A stretch of 64,000 nucleotides of DNA from Oleispira antarctica RB-8 (GCA_000967895.1 FO203512.1:3409531-3473530), one strand, 5' to 3'. Shown: positions 8,069 through 18,581, counted from the first letter of the stretch. Notes: generated from the letters alone by a model not told the origin. Translations and numbers: made by a program.

Positions 8069-8929
8069 CTAAAGTTTGCCCTGAATTTCCAAAGCCCTTT
8101 GATAAAGCTCTTTCTTATTCTCGCCCGTCAAATCAGATATCACTGCTGCCGCTTTTTTAGGGGGCAGTTCTTTTAGCAATAATTTAAACAATTTCTCACT
8201 ATCAACCGCGCCTGCAGAGTCAGGTTCTGGGTTACCTGTAATCATCACCACAAACTCACCCTTTTGTTGCTGATGATCTGCGCTAATTTCTTCGGTAATT
8301 TCCGCAAGGTTGCCTGAGTAATACGTCTCAAACGTTTTGGTTAACTCACGCGCGACACTGGCCTTTCTATCGGCGCCAAAGACTTCCGCCATCACCTTTA
8401 GAGTATCAAGAATTCTATGCTTAGATTCATAAAATACCATCGTACGGGTTTCTTGAATAAGGGTTTCTAAACGCTCACGTTTAGCGCCACTTTTATGGGC
8501 TAAAAAACCTTCAAAGGTGAAGCGATCGGTGGGTAAACCTGCACCACTTAATGCGGTAATAATTGCACTTACGCCAGGGACAGGCTGTACTTTCATGCCA
8601 CGCTCACGTAAACCGGAAACAAGTGGGTAACCAGGATCGGAGATTAACGGTGTTCCAGCGTCTGAAACCAAGGCAATTGATTGGCCTTTTTCTAAGCAGC
8701 TGGCGATCCAGTCAATTTTATCTCTTTCATTGTGATCGTGTACCGCAATGAGCTTGTTTTGAATACCAAGATGATGCAGTAATTTGCCCGTGTGTCTGGT
8801 ATCCTCGCAGGCAATCATATCGACTTCCGTGAGCGTGGTTTTAGCACGCTCCGTAATGTCGTTTAAATTTCCTATTGGCGTGGCCACTACGTAGAGAGTG
8901 CCCGTCTGTTGTTCAGACTGTGGATGCAT
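8069..8929 (-). CDS. rsmI: 16S rRNA (cytidine1402-2'-O)-methyltransferase
   Basis: 286 residues, the usual RsmI length. It methylates the 2'-OH of C1402 in the ribosomal decoding centre using S-adenosylmethionine. The tetrapyrrole-methylase fold is evident from GTLYVVATPIGNLNDITERA at the N-terminus, ACEDTRHTGKLL, the SAM loop SDAGTPLISDPG and VPGVSAIITALSGAGLP. The C-terminal helical domain carries the KKAAAVISDLTG.NKKELYQ motif. Its ATG is only 7 bp from the ATG of lpoA on the opposite strand, so each promoter must overlap the other gene. The rsmI/lpoA divergence is the normal gammaproteobacterial arrangement. Confidence 0.97.
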   Translation of the reverse strand: MHPQSEQQTGTLYVVATPIGNLNDITERAKTTLTEVDMIACEDTRHTGKLLHHLGIQNKLIAVHDHNERDKIDWIASCLEKGQSIALVSDAGTPLISDPGYPLVSGLRERGMKVQPVPGVSAIITALSGAGLPTDRFTFEGFLAHKSGAKRERLETLIQETRTMVFYESKHRILDTLKVMAEVFGADRKASVARELTKTFETYYSGNLAEITEEISADHQQQKGEFVVMITGNPEPDSAGAVDSEKLFKLLLKELPPKKAAAVISDLTGENKKELYQRALEIQGKL

Positions 8930-8936
8930 ATTGAGG

Positions 8937-10715
8937 ATGAACTCTAAAAAATTGTTGATCGTTGTGGTACTTGTGAGCTTAGTAGGTTGTGCTCAAAAGC
9001 CTAGTCGCGAGATAATAACAGAAGATCGCCAAATCAGCGCGGTACCAGCATCAACCTTGCTCGAACAAGCAAAGCGAGCCATAGAATTAGGGCAGTTTCG
9101 CAATGCTGAACCATTATTGCAACAACTAAACTTCTCGGCGCGTACCCCGGTAGAAACCCTGCAATACAATTTGTTAGCGCTTGAATATGCCATTGGGCTT
9201 AAGCACGTTGATCAATCTCAGCAAGTATTGAACCGAATTGACCGCGATCAAATAAATCAAAGCAGCACCAAAGATCAGGTTCGTTATGGCTTATTAAAAG
9301 CTCAGTTTTATGAACTCAGTGGAAATAATCTAACCGCTGCTCGCGAGCGTGATTTTTTATCGTCCATTCTTGAGGGCGATATAAAAGCTGAGAATCATCA
9401 ACAAATCTGGAAAGATCTCACAAATATCTCTTTAGAGAGCTTATTGAAGTGGGCTAAAACAGCGCCCAATACTCAATTTGCTGATTGGCTTCAATTAGCC
9501 GCTATTGCGAAAAATACCAGCCACTCTTTGACTGGACATATCGCAGCCGTTAATGAGTGGCGCTTAGCTCACCCTTCACATCCTGCTGCAATTGAATTGC
9601 CGGGCGGATTGGCGCTATTAGCAGAAATGGCTCAACAGCAACCTAAACACATTGCCTTGCTACTGCCTTTAACGGGTAACTTGGCCAATAGTGGTAAGGC
9701 TGTGCGCGAAGGGTTTATGGCTGCGTATTATCAAACGTTACAGCGTGGATATGATGTTCCGACGATCAGCATTATTGATACAGAGGCATCTGGTAATTTA
9801 ACACTGGCCTACGGGGATGCCGTTGCGCTGGAAGCTGAGTTAGTCATTGGGCCATTGGATAAAAAGAAAGTGAATCAATTGGCCAAGCTGGAAAGTTTAC
9901 CGTTACCAACATTGGCGCTGAATTACTCTGATAACATTGCGATGGGCGAACAACCTAATGATTTTTATCAGTTTGGTTTAGCGGCTGAAGATGAAGCCCG
10001 TTTGATTGCTGAGCGAGCATTTCATTTAGGCCACCGCCGAGTATTGGCATTGTCACCCGATAATTCATGGGGCAAGCGTATTTATGCCTCATTTGAACAA
10101 CGCTGGTTAGATTTGGGCGGGTATATCGCCGAGCGACGTTTCTACAAAGAAAAGAAAGATTACAATCCTGAAATTAAAGCCCTACTGAACGTTGATGATA
10201 GCCAGCAACGTTATAAAGCCATTCGCCGTATAATGCGCGAACCCGTTGAGTTTGAACCCCGTCGTCGCCAAGATGCTGATTGGGTATTTTTAGTCGCGCT
10301 ACCTAAGCAAGGGCGACAAATTCGTCCAATGTTCGACTTTAACTTTGCAGGGGACTTGCCTGTTTTCTCAACGTCGCAAATTTTCTCTGGAAAGCAGAAT
10401 CGTAAAAAAGATACGGACTTGAATGGTATTCAGTTTACTGAGCTGCCATGGCTATTAGAAAGCTCTGAATTGAAAACAATCGTTGAGAATAACCAGAAGC
10501 GTGCCAAAGGCAGTTATGCTCGTTTATACGCCATGGGTGTGGATGCCTTTCGTTTATATCCACGACTCAAGCAGTTAGCGGCATTACCTAACAGTAAAAT
10601 ATTTGGTGTTACTGGTGATTTATCCATCGATGAGCAAGGTAAAATCCATCGTAAAATGCCCTTTGCGATGTTTAAGCGCGGTCGCCCAGTCGCTTTGAAC
10701 TTAGATAAAAAGTAA
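8937..10715 (+). CDS. lpoA: LpoA: outer-membrane lipoprotein activator of PBP1A
   Basis: 592 residues from the ATG at 8937. The frame is open earlier, to 8898, but the lipoprotein signal starts here, with lipobox LVGC placing the lipid-bearing cysteine at residue 18. LpoA crosses the periplasm to activate the peptidoglycan synthase PBP1A. The N-terminal helical, TPR-like domain covers roughly 20-230. The C-terminal part has a type 1 periplasmic-binding-protein fold starting at HIALLLPLTGNLANSGKAVR and including ALSPDNSWGKRIY. Length matches the family. It heads the lpoA-yraN-diaA run found in many gammaproteobacteria. The candidate SD (GAGG) abuts the ATG directly, which is unusual. Confidence 0.95.
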   Translation: MNSKKLLIVVVLVSLVGCAQKPSREIITEDRQISAVPASTLLEQAKRAIELGQFRNAEPLLQQLNFSARTPVETLQYNLLALEYAIGLKHVDQSQQVLNRIDRDQINQSSTKDQVRYGLLKAQFYELSGNNLTAARERDFLSSILEGDIKAENHQQIWKDLTNISLESLLKWAKTAPNTQFADWLQLAAIAKNTSHSLTGHIAAVNEWRLAHPSHPAAIELPGGLALLAEMAQQQPKHIALLLPLTGNLANSGKAVREGFMAAYYQTLQRGYDVPTISIIDTEASGNLTLAYGDAVALEAELVIGPLDKKKVNQLAKLESLPLPTLALNYSDNIAMGEQPNDFYQFGLAAEDEARLIAERAFHLGHRRVLALSPDNSWGKRIYASFEQRWLDLGGYIAERRFYKEKKDYNPEIKALLNVDDSQQRYKAIRRIMREPVEFEPRRRQDADWVFLVALPKQGRQIRPMFDFNFAGDLPVFSTSQIFSGKQNRKKDTDLNGIQFTELPWLLESSELKTIVENNQKRAKGSYARLYAMGVDAFRLYPRLKQLAALPNSKIFGVTGDLSIDEQGKIHRKMPFAMFKRGRPVALNLDKK

Positions 10716-10751
10716 ATAACAACTCGCTCAACCAACTCAGCAAGGATTGCC

Positions 10752-11800
<1,049 letters not shown>

Positions 11801-11831
11801 ATCTCGCGTTAGCTAATCATCACTTTGATAC

Positions 11832-11884
11832 TAAAGCCGCAACTGAATCATCCTTTGGTTCAACGACAGGTGCGGCTTTATTTG
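11832..11884 (+). terminator. Terminator after diaA-like gene
   Basis: TAAAGCCGCA (11832-11841) and TGCGGCTTTA (11871-11880) form a perfect 10-bp stem enclosing a second small hairpin, followed by TTTG. Confidence 0.75.
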
Positions 11885-11952
11885 TTTATAGTTCTATAAT
11901 CAGCCTTTTCAGGTAGAATAGCCGCCTTCTCCCAGCCACAATCGAGAATTCT

Positions 11953-12321
11953 GTGGATTACGATTTTACCTTTAGTGAATATGACAAACCGATTGCCGAA
12001 TTTTCTATGGGCCATGAAGCAATTGGTACATGGTTTAACGATGAGCTTGGGGCAAACCAACAACGTATTGAAGAACTGGTTGATATTGTCGATCAGTTAG
12101 TTAACCGCCGAATTCAACAGCGCCTCATCGAAGGCACTGAATACCGACTGCGCATGAATCAAGAAGACGTGGAAGTTGTTGCGCTTTCGTTAGGCTTAGA
12201 CATTGATGAAGAACTGCCTGAAAATACCAACGTCTATGAAGATGAATCTCACGCCGAGTGTGGCTTAGAAGATTTCCAGGAAGCGCTGATTTCATGGCAG
12301 GAATTTATTCTTAGTGCTTAA
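11953..12321 (+). CDS. yacL: YacL family protein (UPF0231)
   Basis: 122 residues starting with GTG (VDYDFTF, compare MDYEF in E. coli YacL). Conserved features are FSMGHEAIGTWFNDEL, a helical middle, YRLRMNQEDVEV and the acidic end with CGLEDFQEAL. Small cytoplasmic acidic protein whose molecular function is not known in any organism I can recall. It is monocistronic between two terminators. Neighbourhood gives no clue to its job here. Confidence 0.88.
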   Translation: MDYDFTFSEYDKPIAEFSMGHEAIGTWFNDELGANQQRIEELVDIVDQLVNRRIQQRLIEGTEYRLRMNQEDVEVVALSLGLDIDEELPENTNVYEDESHAECGLEDFQEALISWQEFILSA

Positions 12322-12340
12322 CTCTTAATCTTTAGTGCCT

Positions 12341-12385
12341 AATTTTTAGAGTGTAATTCTTAGTGCTTTTAACACTCTAAAAATT
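12341..12385. terminator. Bidirectional terminator
   Basis: AATTTTTAGAGTGT (12341-12354) and ACACTCTAAAAATT (12372-12385) form a 14-bp stem whose A/T ends give U tails on both strands. It lies between convergent yacL and the moeB-like gene. Confidence 0.75.
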
Positions 12386-12431
12386 TAAACAGATTCACTG
12401 CACTAACCGCGGTGAATCTTCTAAACAAAGA

Positions 12432-13250
12432 CTACTTCCCACAAGACAAACACCCAGCATCCTTATTTAAGCCCCAGCTACGCCACTGACCTTCTAGCGC
12501 ATCAAACGTTTGTAAGCGTCCCAATATCGGCTTGCCAATACCGGTTATTATTTTAATCACCTCCAAAGCCTGTAAGGTTCCAATAATGCCCACCACCGGT
12601 GCCAAAATGCCGCTAGTAGAACAGTTCACTTGCTCATCACCCGCCAGTGGATATAAACAGCGATAACACGGCTGATCAGCTAAGCGAGGATCAAAGCAAA
12701 TTATCTGCCCCTGCAAAGCGACCGCGGCTCCAGAAACCCAAGGGGTTTTATGCTCAAGGCAGGCATCGTTAATCAAATAACGAATATCAAAGTTATCACT
12801 GCAATCTACCACCAAATCAATAGTCGGTAACAACTTCTGTAACAGTTCAGCGTCCGCTTTTTGTTCGAATCCTTCGACAAAAATCGTCGAGTTTATGCGC
12901 ATGACTTCTTCGATCGCCGATTCAACTTTAGTCTTGCCAACATCCTTTGTGCCATGGCAAATTTGGCGCTGAACATTAGAAAGTTCCACCACATCATGAT
13001 CAACCAAATATAAATGCCCGACTCCGCTGGCGGCTAAATATTGCAAAACGGGACTGCCTAATCCGCCCAAACCAATAATCAAAACACGACTATCCAATAG
13101 TTTTTGCTGACCTTCCATATCCATTTCAGGTAAAAATATATGGCGGCTATAACGCAACAAATCACTGTCCGTCATAGTACTATCTTCAATTAAACTGTCT
13201 TCAATTAAGCTGTCTTCAATTACTTGATTTTCGGTTAAATTTTCACTCAT
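12432..13250 (-). CDS. MoeB/ThiF/HesA-family adenylyltransferase
   Basis: 272 residues. It adenylates the C-terminal glycine of a ubiquitin-like sulfur carrier (MoaD for molybdopterin, or ThiS for thiamine). The Rossmann ATP loop is VLIIGLGGLGSPVLQYLAASG; the catalytic region is DLVVDCSDNFDIRYLIN; a zinc site is made by CYRC (~213) and CLSC near the C-terminus. The start overlaps the prmC stop (TAATG), so the two are coupled. The first ~25 residues are an unusual extension made of IEDSL repeats encoded by a 15-bp tandem repeat. The family core begins at TDSDLLRYSRHI, so an internal ATG before it is a plausible alternative start. Molybdopterin supply would serve NasA at 41 kb. Confidence 0.9.
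   Translation of the reverse strand: MSENLTENQVIEDSLIEDSLIEDSTMTDSDLLRYSRHIFLPEMDMEGQQKLLDSRVLIIGLGGLGSPVLQYLAASGVGHLYLVDHDVVELSNVQRQICHGTKDVGKTKVESAIEEVMRINSTIFVEGFEQKADAELLQKLLPTIDLVVDCSDNFDIRYLINDACLEHKTPWVSGAAVALQGQIICFDPRLADQPCYRCLYPLAGDEQVNCSTSGILAPVVGIIGTLQALEVIKIITGIGKPILGRLQTFDALEGQWRSWGLNKDAGCLSCGK
13183..13227 (-). repeat. 15-bp tandem repeat in moeB-like 5' end
   Basis: TCTTCAATTAAACTG, TCTTCAATTAAGCTG and a partial third copy lie in frame and encode the repeated IEDSL. Copy-number change would alter the protein length without a frameshift. Confidence 0.9.
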
Positions 13251-14104
13251 TACACAGCGCCTTTATAAAACTGTCCACCGGTTATACGAGGGTTGCCCCC
13301 TAGATCAATACGGGTTGCAACGTGTTGATAGCCTAACGTAATTAATAGCTGCTGCACGGCGCTTTGCTGATCATAACCATGCTCCATTAATAACCAACCG
13401 CCTTCTACAAGATAGTCTCTGCTATGTTCTGCAATCAACTCAAGATCCGCTAATCCTTTATTGTCTGCCACCAAAGCTGATTTAGGTTCAAAACGTACGT
13501 CGCCTTGAGCCAAGTGCTCATCGTCTGGATCAATGTAAGGCGGGTTACTCACAATCAAATCAAATCGACCCTCAACCTGATCAAACCAACTGCTTTGAAA
13601 AAAGAGCACCCGTTCTAACTGATTCAATATCGCATTGTGCTGTGCTAGTTCTACCGCCTGAGGAATCACATCAACGCCTTGCACTTCCCAAAGAGGAAAT
13701 TCATGAGCCAGCGACAACGCGATGGCTCCCGTGCCCGTACCCAAATCAATCACCTTAGCGCATTCAGGCAATGCATCAGCCAACTCTAATACCCACTCAA
13801 TTAAGGTCTCGGTATCCGCTCGCGGAATTAAGGTGTGCTCGGCGGTTTTTAATTCCAAATCCCAAAATGCTTGCTGCTCTAAAATATAAGCAACTGGCTC
13901 GCCTTTTAAACGACGAGCGAACAACGCTTTAAAAGTACTTTCTTCTTTTTCGGTTACTGGCTTATCAGACCAGGTATATAAGTACGTGCGATCTTTGCCT
14001 AGACTGCGTGCTAATAACAATTCGACATCGAGCTTTGCGGTATCACTATTCACCATAAGCTGCTGACTGAATTGGCTAATAATCTGTTCAATACTAAGGC
14101 GCAT
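13250..14104 (-). CDS. prmC: Release factor glutamine methyltransferase
   Basis: 284 residues. It methylates the glutamine of the GGQ motif in RF1 and RF2. The N-terminal helical domain is followed by the SAM-binding motif VIDLGTGTGAIALSLA and the catalytic NPPYI motif (VSNPPYIDPDDEHL). GGNPRITGG-like residues close the protein. It is coupled by a 1-base stop/start overlap to the moeB-like gene downstream. In many relatives the order is hemA-prfA-prmC; here neither hemA nor prfA lies upstream, and 470 bp without a recognisable gene precede it. Confidence 0.96.
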   Translation of the reverse strand: MRLSIEQIISQFSQQLMVNSDTAKLDVELLLARSLGKDRTYLYTWSDKPVTEKEESTFKALFARRLKGEPVAYILEQQAFWDLELKTAEHTLIPRADTETLIEWVLELADALPECAKVIDLGTGTGAIALSLAHEFPLWEVQGVDVIPQAVELAQHNAILNQLERVLFFQSSWFDQVEGRFDLIVSNPPYIDPDDEHLAQGDVRFEPKSALVADNKGLADLELIAEHSRDYLVEGGWLLMEHGYDQQSAVQQLLITLGYQHVATRIDLGGNPRITGGQFYKGAV

Positions 14105-14576
14105 ATAATTAAGTGGTCACTAAAGATGAAAAGTAGAAGGATAATGTTAACAGCTTTTTCAGAAAGCACCGAAAGAGGAAGTTTTTGTATAATAAACATA
14201 CAGATTACACAAACTTTACAAGGTGACTTATAGAGACAAGTATTGAACTTTTTAAGCCAAGCTGTCATTATTTACAAGTGTTCGGTGCTTAGGCACTGAA
14301 CCATCATGTTTTGACGGTGGGGAGCCAAATAGATTTATCTAATTGCTACTCCCATTTTGCCACCTTGGCTTAATACAGAATTTTATTGCTTGCGGTAAGA
14401 GAAAGAATTATAGACGGGGTGGTTTTTTTCTCTGCTGAATTAATATTGACTGACCGTTCAATGGCTTTTCTACACTTCATACTGGCGGCATTGGCGAACG
14501 AGGATATTGGTAGCGTTTCGAATATCTTAACGTCATTCTTCTACGCTACCCTTACCGTTTATTTTATTATTAAAAC
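14105..14576. other. 472-bp intergenic region, no convincing gene
   Basis: I see no supported gene here. It contains an inverted repeat GGTAGCGT (14509-14516) / ACGCTACC (14543-14550), possibly a terminator for the DUF2333 gene but lacking a U run, and a loosely paired GGTGGGGAG...CTCCC segment near 14318-14360. A TTG-start frame at 14386 encodes a hydrophobic stretch but then runs antisense into the next gene; I do not accept it. Confidence 0.5.
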
Positions 14577-15626
14577 TTATCCTCGAGAAAGAAGCGCTCG
14601 TAGATCACTAATGCCAGAATTAGCACGTGATACGTATGAGGCCATAACTAGCGAATGGTTGGCAAACAAACCAAAACCACTACCGTTTAAAATCATAGGC
14701 GACCACATTGGCTCTTGCGTACCTTCTAATTCACGAATAATTTGACGTACGCTCACAAGCGCATTTTTCTTTTCTAGAATGGCTCTAAAGTCGATTTCGA
14801 CGGCCTTAAGAATATGCAGTAATGCCCAAGAAGCGCCACGAGCTTCATAGAATACATCGTCAATTTCAGTCCAAGGCGTTTTCACTTCTTGATCATCAGC
14901 ATTCGCAGTTGATTGACGCGAAGCCGTATCACCGGCCAAGTCAGTATTCAAGCGACGCTTGCCGACAGAAGCACTCAAGCGTTGAGATAAGCTACCCAAA
15001 CGTGTTTCAACATCTAATAACCACTGGCTCAAGTTATCGGCTCGTGCATAAAACTGTGATTTATCATCGGCTGGATTCGTCAAACGCTTACTGTAGCTTG
15101 TTAATGCTTTAATACCACGACGGTATTCACTTTCTGTTGAAGGTACTGCCCAAGAATCGTTATCAAAATGCAATTGCGGCTCAGCAATTTCTAAATCTTT
15201 ATCCTGAGTTGACTGACTCTGAGAACGGCTAAAATCTTTTCTTAATGCACGAGAAAGATCGCGTACTTGCACGAGAACCCCATACTCCCAGTTAGGAATA
15301 TTATCTAACCAAATCCCCGGTAACAAAAGATCGTTGCTCAAGTAACCACCAGACTTATCCAACATGGTCTCAGCCACTTTCATCAAGGTAACAGATGTTG
15401 TAAAACCAATAACCGGCTCAATACCCAATTCTTCAGCCAGTACATTCGCATTTTGCTGAACAGAAAAGCTCTCAGGCTCTGAGGACCATAAATAACCAAG
15501 CACAAGCGTAATCAAACAATAAATGATGACAATCGCAATCAACAATCTACGCAGACCACTTCCCATGTTCATATCTTCTAGACGTTCTTTCATTATTTCT
15601 ACCGAATCACCAAGCTTTTCGCGCAT
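14577..15626 (-). CDS. DUF2333 family membrane-anchored protein
   Basis: 349 residues from the ATG at 15626, which has AGGAA 7 bases upstream. The frame is open to 15671 but lacks a site there. One transmembrane helix near residues 25-46 (RLLIAIVIIYCLITLVLGYLW) anchors a large periplasmic or cytoplasmic domain. The conserved body contains GGYLSNDLLLPG.WLDNIPNWE.GVL.Q.RD, which is characteristic of DUF2333. A hydrophilic linker with SRSQSQSTQDKD lies near 140-155. Function is unknown for the family; no operon partner is clear. Confidence 0.85.
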   Translation of the reverse strand: MREKLGDSVEIMKERLEDMNMGSGLRRLLIAIVIIYCLITLVLGYLWSSEPESFSVQQNANVLAEELGIEPVIGFTTSVTLMKVAETMLDKSGGYLSNDLLLPGIWLDNIPNWEYGVLVQVRDLSRALRKDFSRSQSQSTQDKDLEIAEPQLHFDNDSWAVPSTESEYRRGIKALTSYSKRLTNPADDKSQFYARADNLSQWLLDVETRLGSLSQRLSASVGKRRLNTDLAGDTASRQSTANADDQEVKTPWTEIDDVFYEARGASWALLHILKAVEIDFRAILEKKNALVSVRQIIRELEGTQEPMWSPMILNGSGFGLFANHSLVMASYVSRANSGISDLRALLSRG

Positions 15627-15800
15627 GTTTAATTCCTGTTTTAATACGTTCAATTTTACCAAGGTTACCACGCTGGCAGTGCCGTGAATACTGAGTCAGT
15701 TTGAAATATTTCAGTCACGAGGTCTATGACTGCTAGGCTTGAGTTATTTGCCGACGAGCCAATAAAAAACTATTTGCACCTTTCTGTGCGTAGAGTCTGC

Positions 15801-17693
15801 TTATAACCAGCGATTCATTGCATCGTACAAGGTATCAATTTTTATGGGTTTGACCACATAATCTGACATGCCTGACGCCAAGCATTGCTGCCTAATTTCA
15901 GCAGAGGTATTAGCCGTTAATGCAATAATAGGAACGTGGCTGTGATGCTGTTCTTCTTCAAATTTTCGCAAGACCTGCGTTGTTTCGCAACCATCCATGC
16001 CAGGCATATGACAATCCATAAAAATCAAATCAAAGGTCTCGGACTTTATGGCCTTAATGCACTCTTCGCCAGACTCAACACAAGTAGGAATAAATTTCAT
16101 TTTGCGTAATATTTTTTCCGCAACCATTCTATTCACTTTATTGTCTTCTACTATCAGGACTTTTTTATTTTCAAACTTCTCATTTAAAAAGACCTCCGCC
16201 ACTCCCATACCTTCGCGATGATCTACCAGCTGCACAGGCATTGAACAATTAACCGACGTTCCTGTTGGTTTATTATCCATAACTGATAACTTACCATTCA
16301 TTAAATAAATAATGTCATTGCAGATCGATAAACCAATACCTAACCCATCAAACTGACGAGTTAGTGAAGTATCCTGCTGTTGAAAAGTCTCAAACATGGC
16401 CTCTTTATGCTTCTCTGGAAACCCAATGCCATTATCACTAATATCCAATCTTAAATTTAATCCCTCAGCCGTATTTTCAAAATATATAGAGCAATAAATA
16501 CGCCCTCCTTGAGTAAACTTAACGGCATTGCCTAATAAATGACGTACCAACTGACGAAATTTAACGCCATCAAGCTCAACAGAATGCTCATTAACTAAAC
16601 CATCCATATAAACAGTCAGTTCATTATCATTCTGCTGAGATTTTTCCTCCAGCTCAAGTAAGGTATGTTGTAATAATTTGGGAATAAAGGTGGGACTTAA
16701 GCTCAAACATTGCTCACTTTTCTCTAATGAACCCAGGGTCAACATATCTTCGACAAGTTCTAATAAATTACTCAATGAGCGATTTGCAATATCCACAAGG
16801 GACTCAATTTTTTTATTTTTATGGTAAGCAATCAGCTGCATTGCCCCCATAGCACCATTAATAGGCGTTCTTAATTCGTGACTCACTATCGCTAAAAAAT
16901 CACTTTTGGCTTTATTCGCTTTTTCTGCTTTTAATCGTGCAATGTCCAGCTCTTGTATTGATGCCGTCTGATCGTCCTCAGATTTTTGCAAAGCTAATGC
17001 CATTGCATTAACTCCTTTTTGAAGCTCTCCTATTTCTGCGCTCTCTGTTACTTTTATTTGACTGTTTAATTTTCCGTGAGCGATTTCAGACAAGGCAAGG
17101 GAGACTTTTTCAATAGGCCTAGCAATGGACCTTGCCATGCGATGTACCAATAATAAGCACAGTAATAAAATAAAGCTGGCCCATACTATCGACTGACCAA
17201 CGATTGTTAAAGCACGATTGCGTCCCAAAGCATGACTTAATTCAATACTGACATAGGCTATATCAGTACGAATGATGGAATTATTAACATCATCAAATTC
17301 AGCAAACTCAGAAAATGCTTCTTGCTCTTGGCTTACGGTACTGCGGTACAAGGCGATATCTTCAAAATTAAGTTCAGCATATTCATTCATTTGACGCTGA
17401 TATATTATTTGCCCATCTGGCGCTGTAATACTGACCCTTACGACTGAGGGCGCTGCCATCGCATTCTCGACCAAAGGTTCTAATAGGCTAAAGTTGCCTG
17501 ATATTACAGGGTACTCTATTGATGCTGCCAACTGACTAGATAAAACCAGCCCTACGGTGGCAACTTCGACCTTGGCATCATTGATTCTTTGCCAAATAAA
17601 TAAACTAATTAAAAACGTAAACATAATAAAAGCGGGGAGAAGGCCCAGCAACAATGCTCTATTTCGAATACTCCAATGGGAAATCTTCAACAT
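15801..17693 (-). CDS. Hybrid sensor histidine kinase with receiver domain
   Basis: 630 residues. TM1 is at ~13-33, a periplasmic sensor at ~38-160, TM2 at ~163-183, and a HAMP domain at ~185-240. The HisKA domain has the phosphorylated H272 (VSHELRTPING), the HATPase has N389, DNGIGF and GLGIGLSI, and the C-terminal receiver has VEDN, phosphoacceptor D560 (FMDCHMPGMDG) and K615. No output or HPt domain is present, so the phosphate must pass to a separate protein. Its ATG overlaps the stop of the periplasmic binding protein gene (TAATG), and a TonB receptor precedes that. The kinase probably reads the loading state of the periplasmic protein. Confidence 0.93.
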   Translation of the reverse strand: MLKISHWSIRNRALLLGLLPAFIMFTFLISLFIWQRINDAKVEVATVGLVLSSQLAASIEYPVISGNFSLLEPLVENAMAAPSVVRVSITAPDGQIIYQRQMNEYAELNFEDIALYRSTVSQEQEAFSEFAEFDDVNNSIIRTDIAYVSIELSHALGRNRALTIVGQSIVWASFILLLCLLLVHRMARSIARPIEKVSLALSEIAHGKLNSQIKVTESAEIGELQKGVNAMALALQKSEDDQTASIQELDIARLKAEKANKAKSDFLAIVSHELRTPINGAMGAMQLIAYHKNKKIESLVDIANRSLSNLLELVEDMLTLGSLEKSEQCLSLSPTFIPKLLQHTLLELEEKSQQNDNELTVYMDGLVNEHSVELDGVKFRQLVRHLLGNAVKFTQGGRIYCSIYFENTAEGLNLRLDISDNGIGFPEKHKEAMFETFQQQDTSLTRQFDGLGIGLSICNDIIYLMNGKLSVMDNKPTGTSVNCSMPVQLVDHREGMGVAEVFLNEKFENKKVLIVEDNKVNRMVAEKILRKMKFIPTCVESGEECIKAIKSETFDLIFMDCHMPGMDGCETTQVLRKFEEEQHHSHVPIIALTANTSAEIRQQCLASGMSDYVVKPIKIDTLYDAMNRWL

Positions 17694-18550
17694 TAAGACT
17701 CCCCCATTTTCTGTTTTAGAAAATCTTCATCTAGAATTCTAATATTTAAGGAACGCGCCACTTGTGAATTAAATAATATTCGATAATGCGGATTATAATC
17801 AGCCTTTAACCACTGCCCGCTGTTTTTATGATGTTTAACAACCTCTATAATTCTTAATGCAATATGGGATAAATCACTAAACGTCGTCGAAAAACTACCC
17901 GCTTTTAAATAGGCCCTAGAAGGTCCTATCAGTACTTTTCGTTGTCGATAAGACGTAATAAGAATATTTTTAATATTCTTGGCATTATAAATTTCATTAT
18001 TATAATGCCCCAATAATAAACGAGTATCTTTCAAAACGTGAAATAATGCTTGGTTGATATTGTCATACTCTTCAATATTGACCACCTTCAGCATCATTTT
18101 TTCTGTATCCGTCAACGTACTGAACACATTTATTTTGTCTTGTTCATTATTGACAAGTAAGCCCAGTTTTTTATTTCCAGGCACCAACAAATTAGCTAAT
18201 TTTAATTGCCTTCCAAGAGGGGGTTCAATAAAGATGGCGCTTGCCATATCTGAAACTTCTGCTTGTTTAGCCGTCAACATGACAGCAATACGTTTTGGAT
18301 ACTTTGAAAAATCAACATGCAGTGCTTGTTTAGCGCCTACCGCAATCACATAATCATCGGATGTTATGCTAACAGGTTTATCTGTAGTACTGACCTGATA
18401 AGAAAAATCAGACGTCACATTATTTAAATGCGTTAATAACTTCGTTAACGCAGGACTGTTCCTTTCGGCCACTAAGACAATATTATCCTGAGCCGCAAAA
18501 AGCGGCAAAGACAATAAAGCCATAAAAACAATTCGTATATAAAACATCAT
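17693..18550 (-). CDS. Periplasmic ABC-type substrate-binding-like protein
   Basis: 285 residues from the ATG at 18550 (a TTG at 18571 is the open-frame edge). A short signal peptide (IRIVFMALLSLPLFAAQ) exports it. The body resembles the ABC_sub_bind family related to COG2984: NIVLVAERNSPALTKLL at the start, IFIEPPLGRQLKLANLLVPGNKKLGLLVN in the middle. No permease or ATPase lies nearby, so it is unlikely to feed an ABC importer. It sits between a TonB receptor (11-31 bp gap) and the hybrid kinase (1-base overlap). I infer a ligand-sensing relay rather than transport. Confidence 0.75.
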   Translation of the reverse strand: MMFYIRIVFMALLSLPLFAAQDNIVLVAERNSPALTKLLTHLNNVTSDFSYQVSTTDKPVSITSDDYVIAVGAKQALHVDFSKYPKRIAVMLTAKQAEVSDMASAIFIEPPLGRQLKLANLLVPGNKKLGLLVNNEQDKINVFSTLTDTEKMMLKVVNIEEYDNINQALFHVLKDTRLLLGHYNNEIYNAKNIKNILITSYRQRKVLIGPSRAYLKAGSFSTTFSDLSHIALRIIEVVKHHKNSGQWLKADYNPHYRILFNSQVARSLNIRILDEDFLKQKMGES

Positions 18551-18581
18551 AAGATCTCTGCATCCATGCAAAACATACTCA

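Noticed and set aside
12310-12370. Three copies of TTAGTGCYT-like sequence after yacL
   Set aside because: Copies are short and irregularly spaced, and the terminator stem already accounts for the area.
14050-14268. Minus-strand frame of 72 codons overlapping prmC
   Set aside because: Overlaps the prmC 5' end in another frame and has no recognisable feature.
14386-14745. Plus-strand frame of 119 codons with a hydrophobic start
   Set aside because: TTG start, no ribosome site, and the second half is antisense to the DUF2333 gene.
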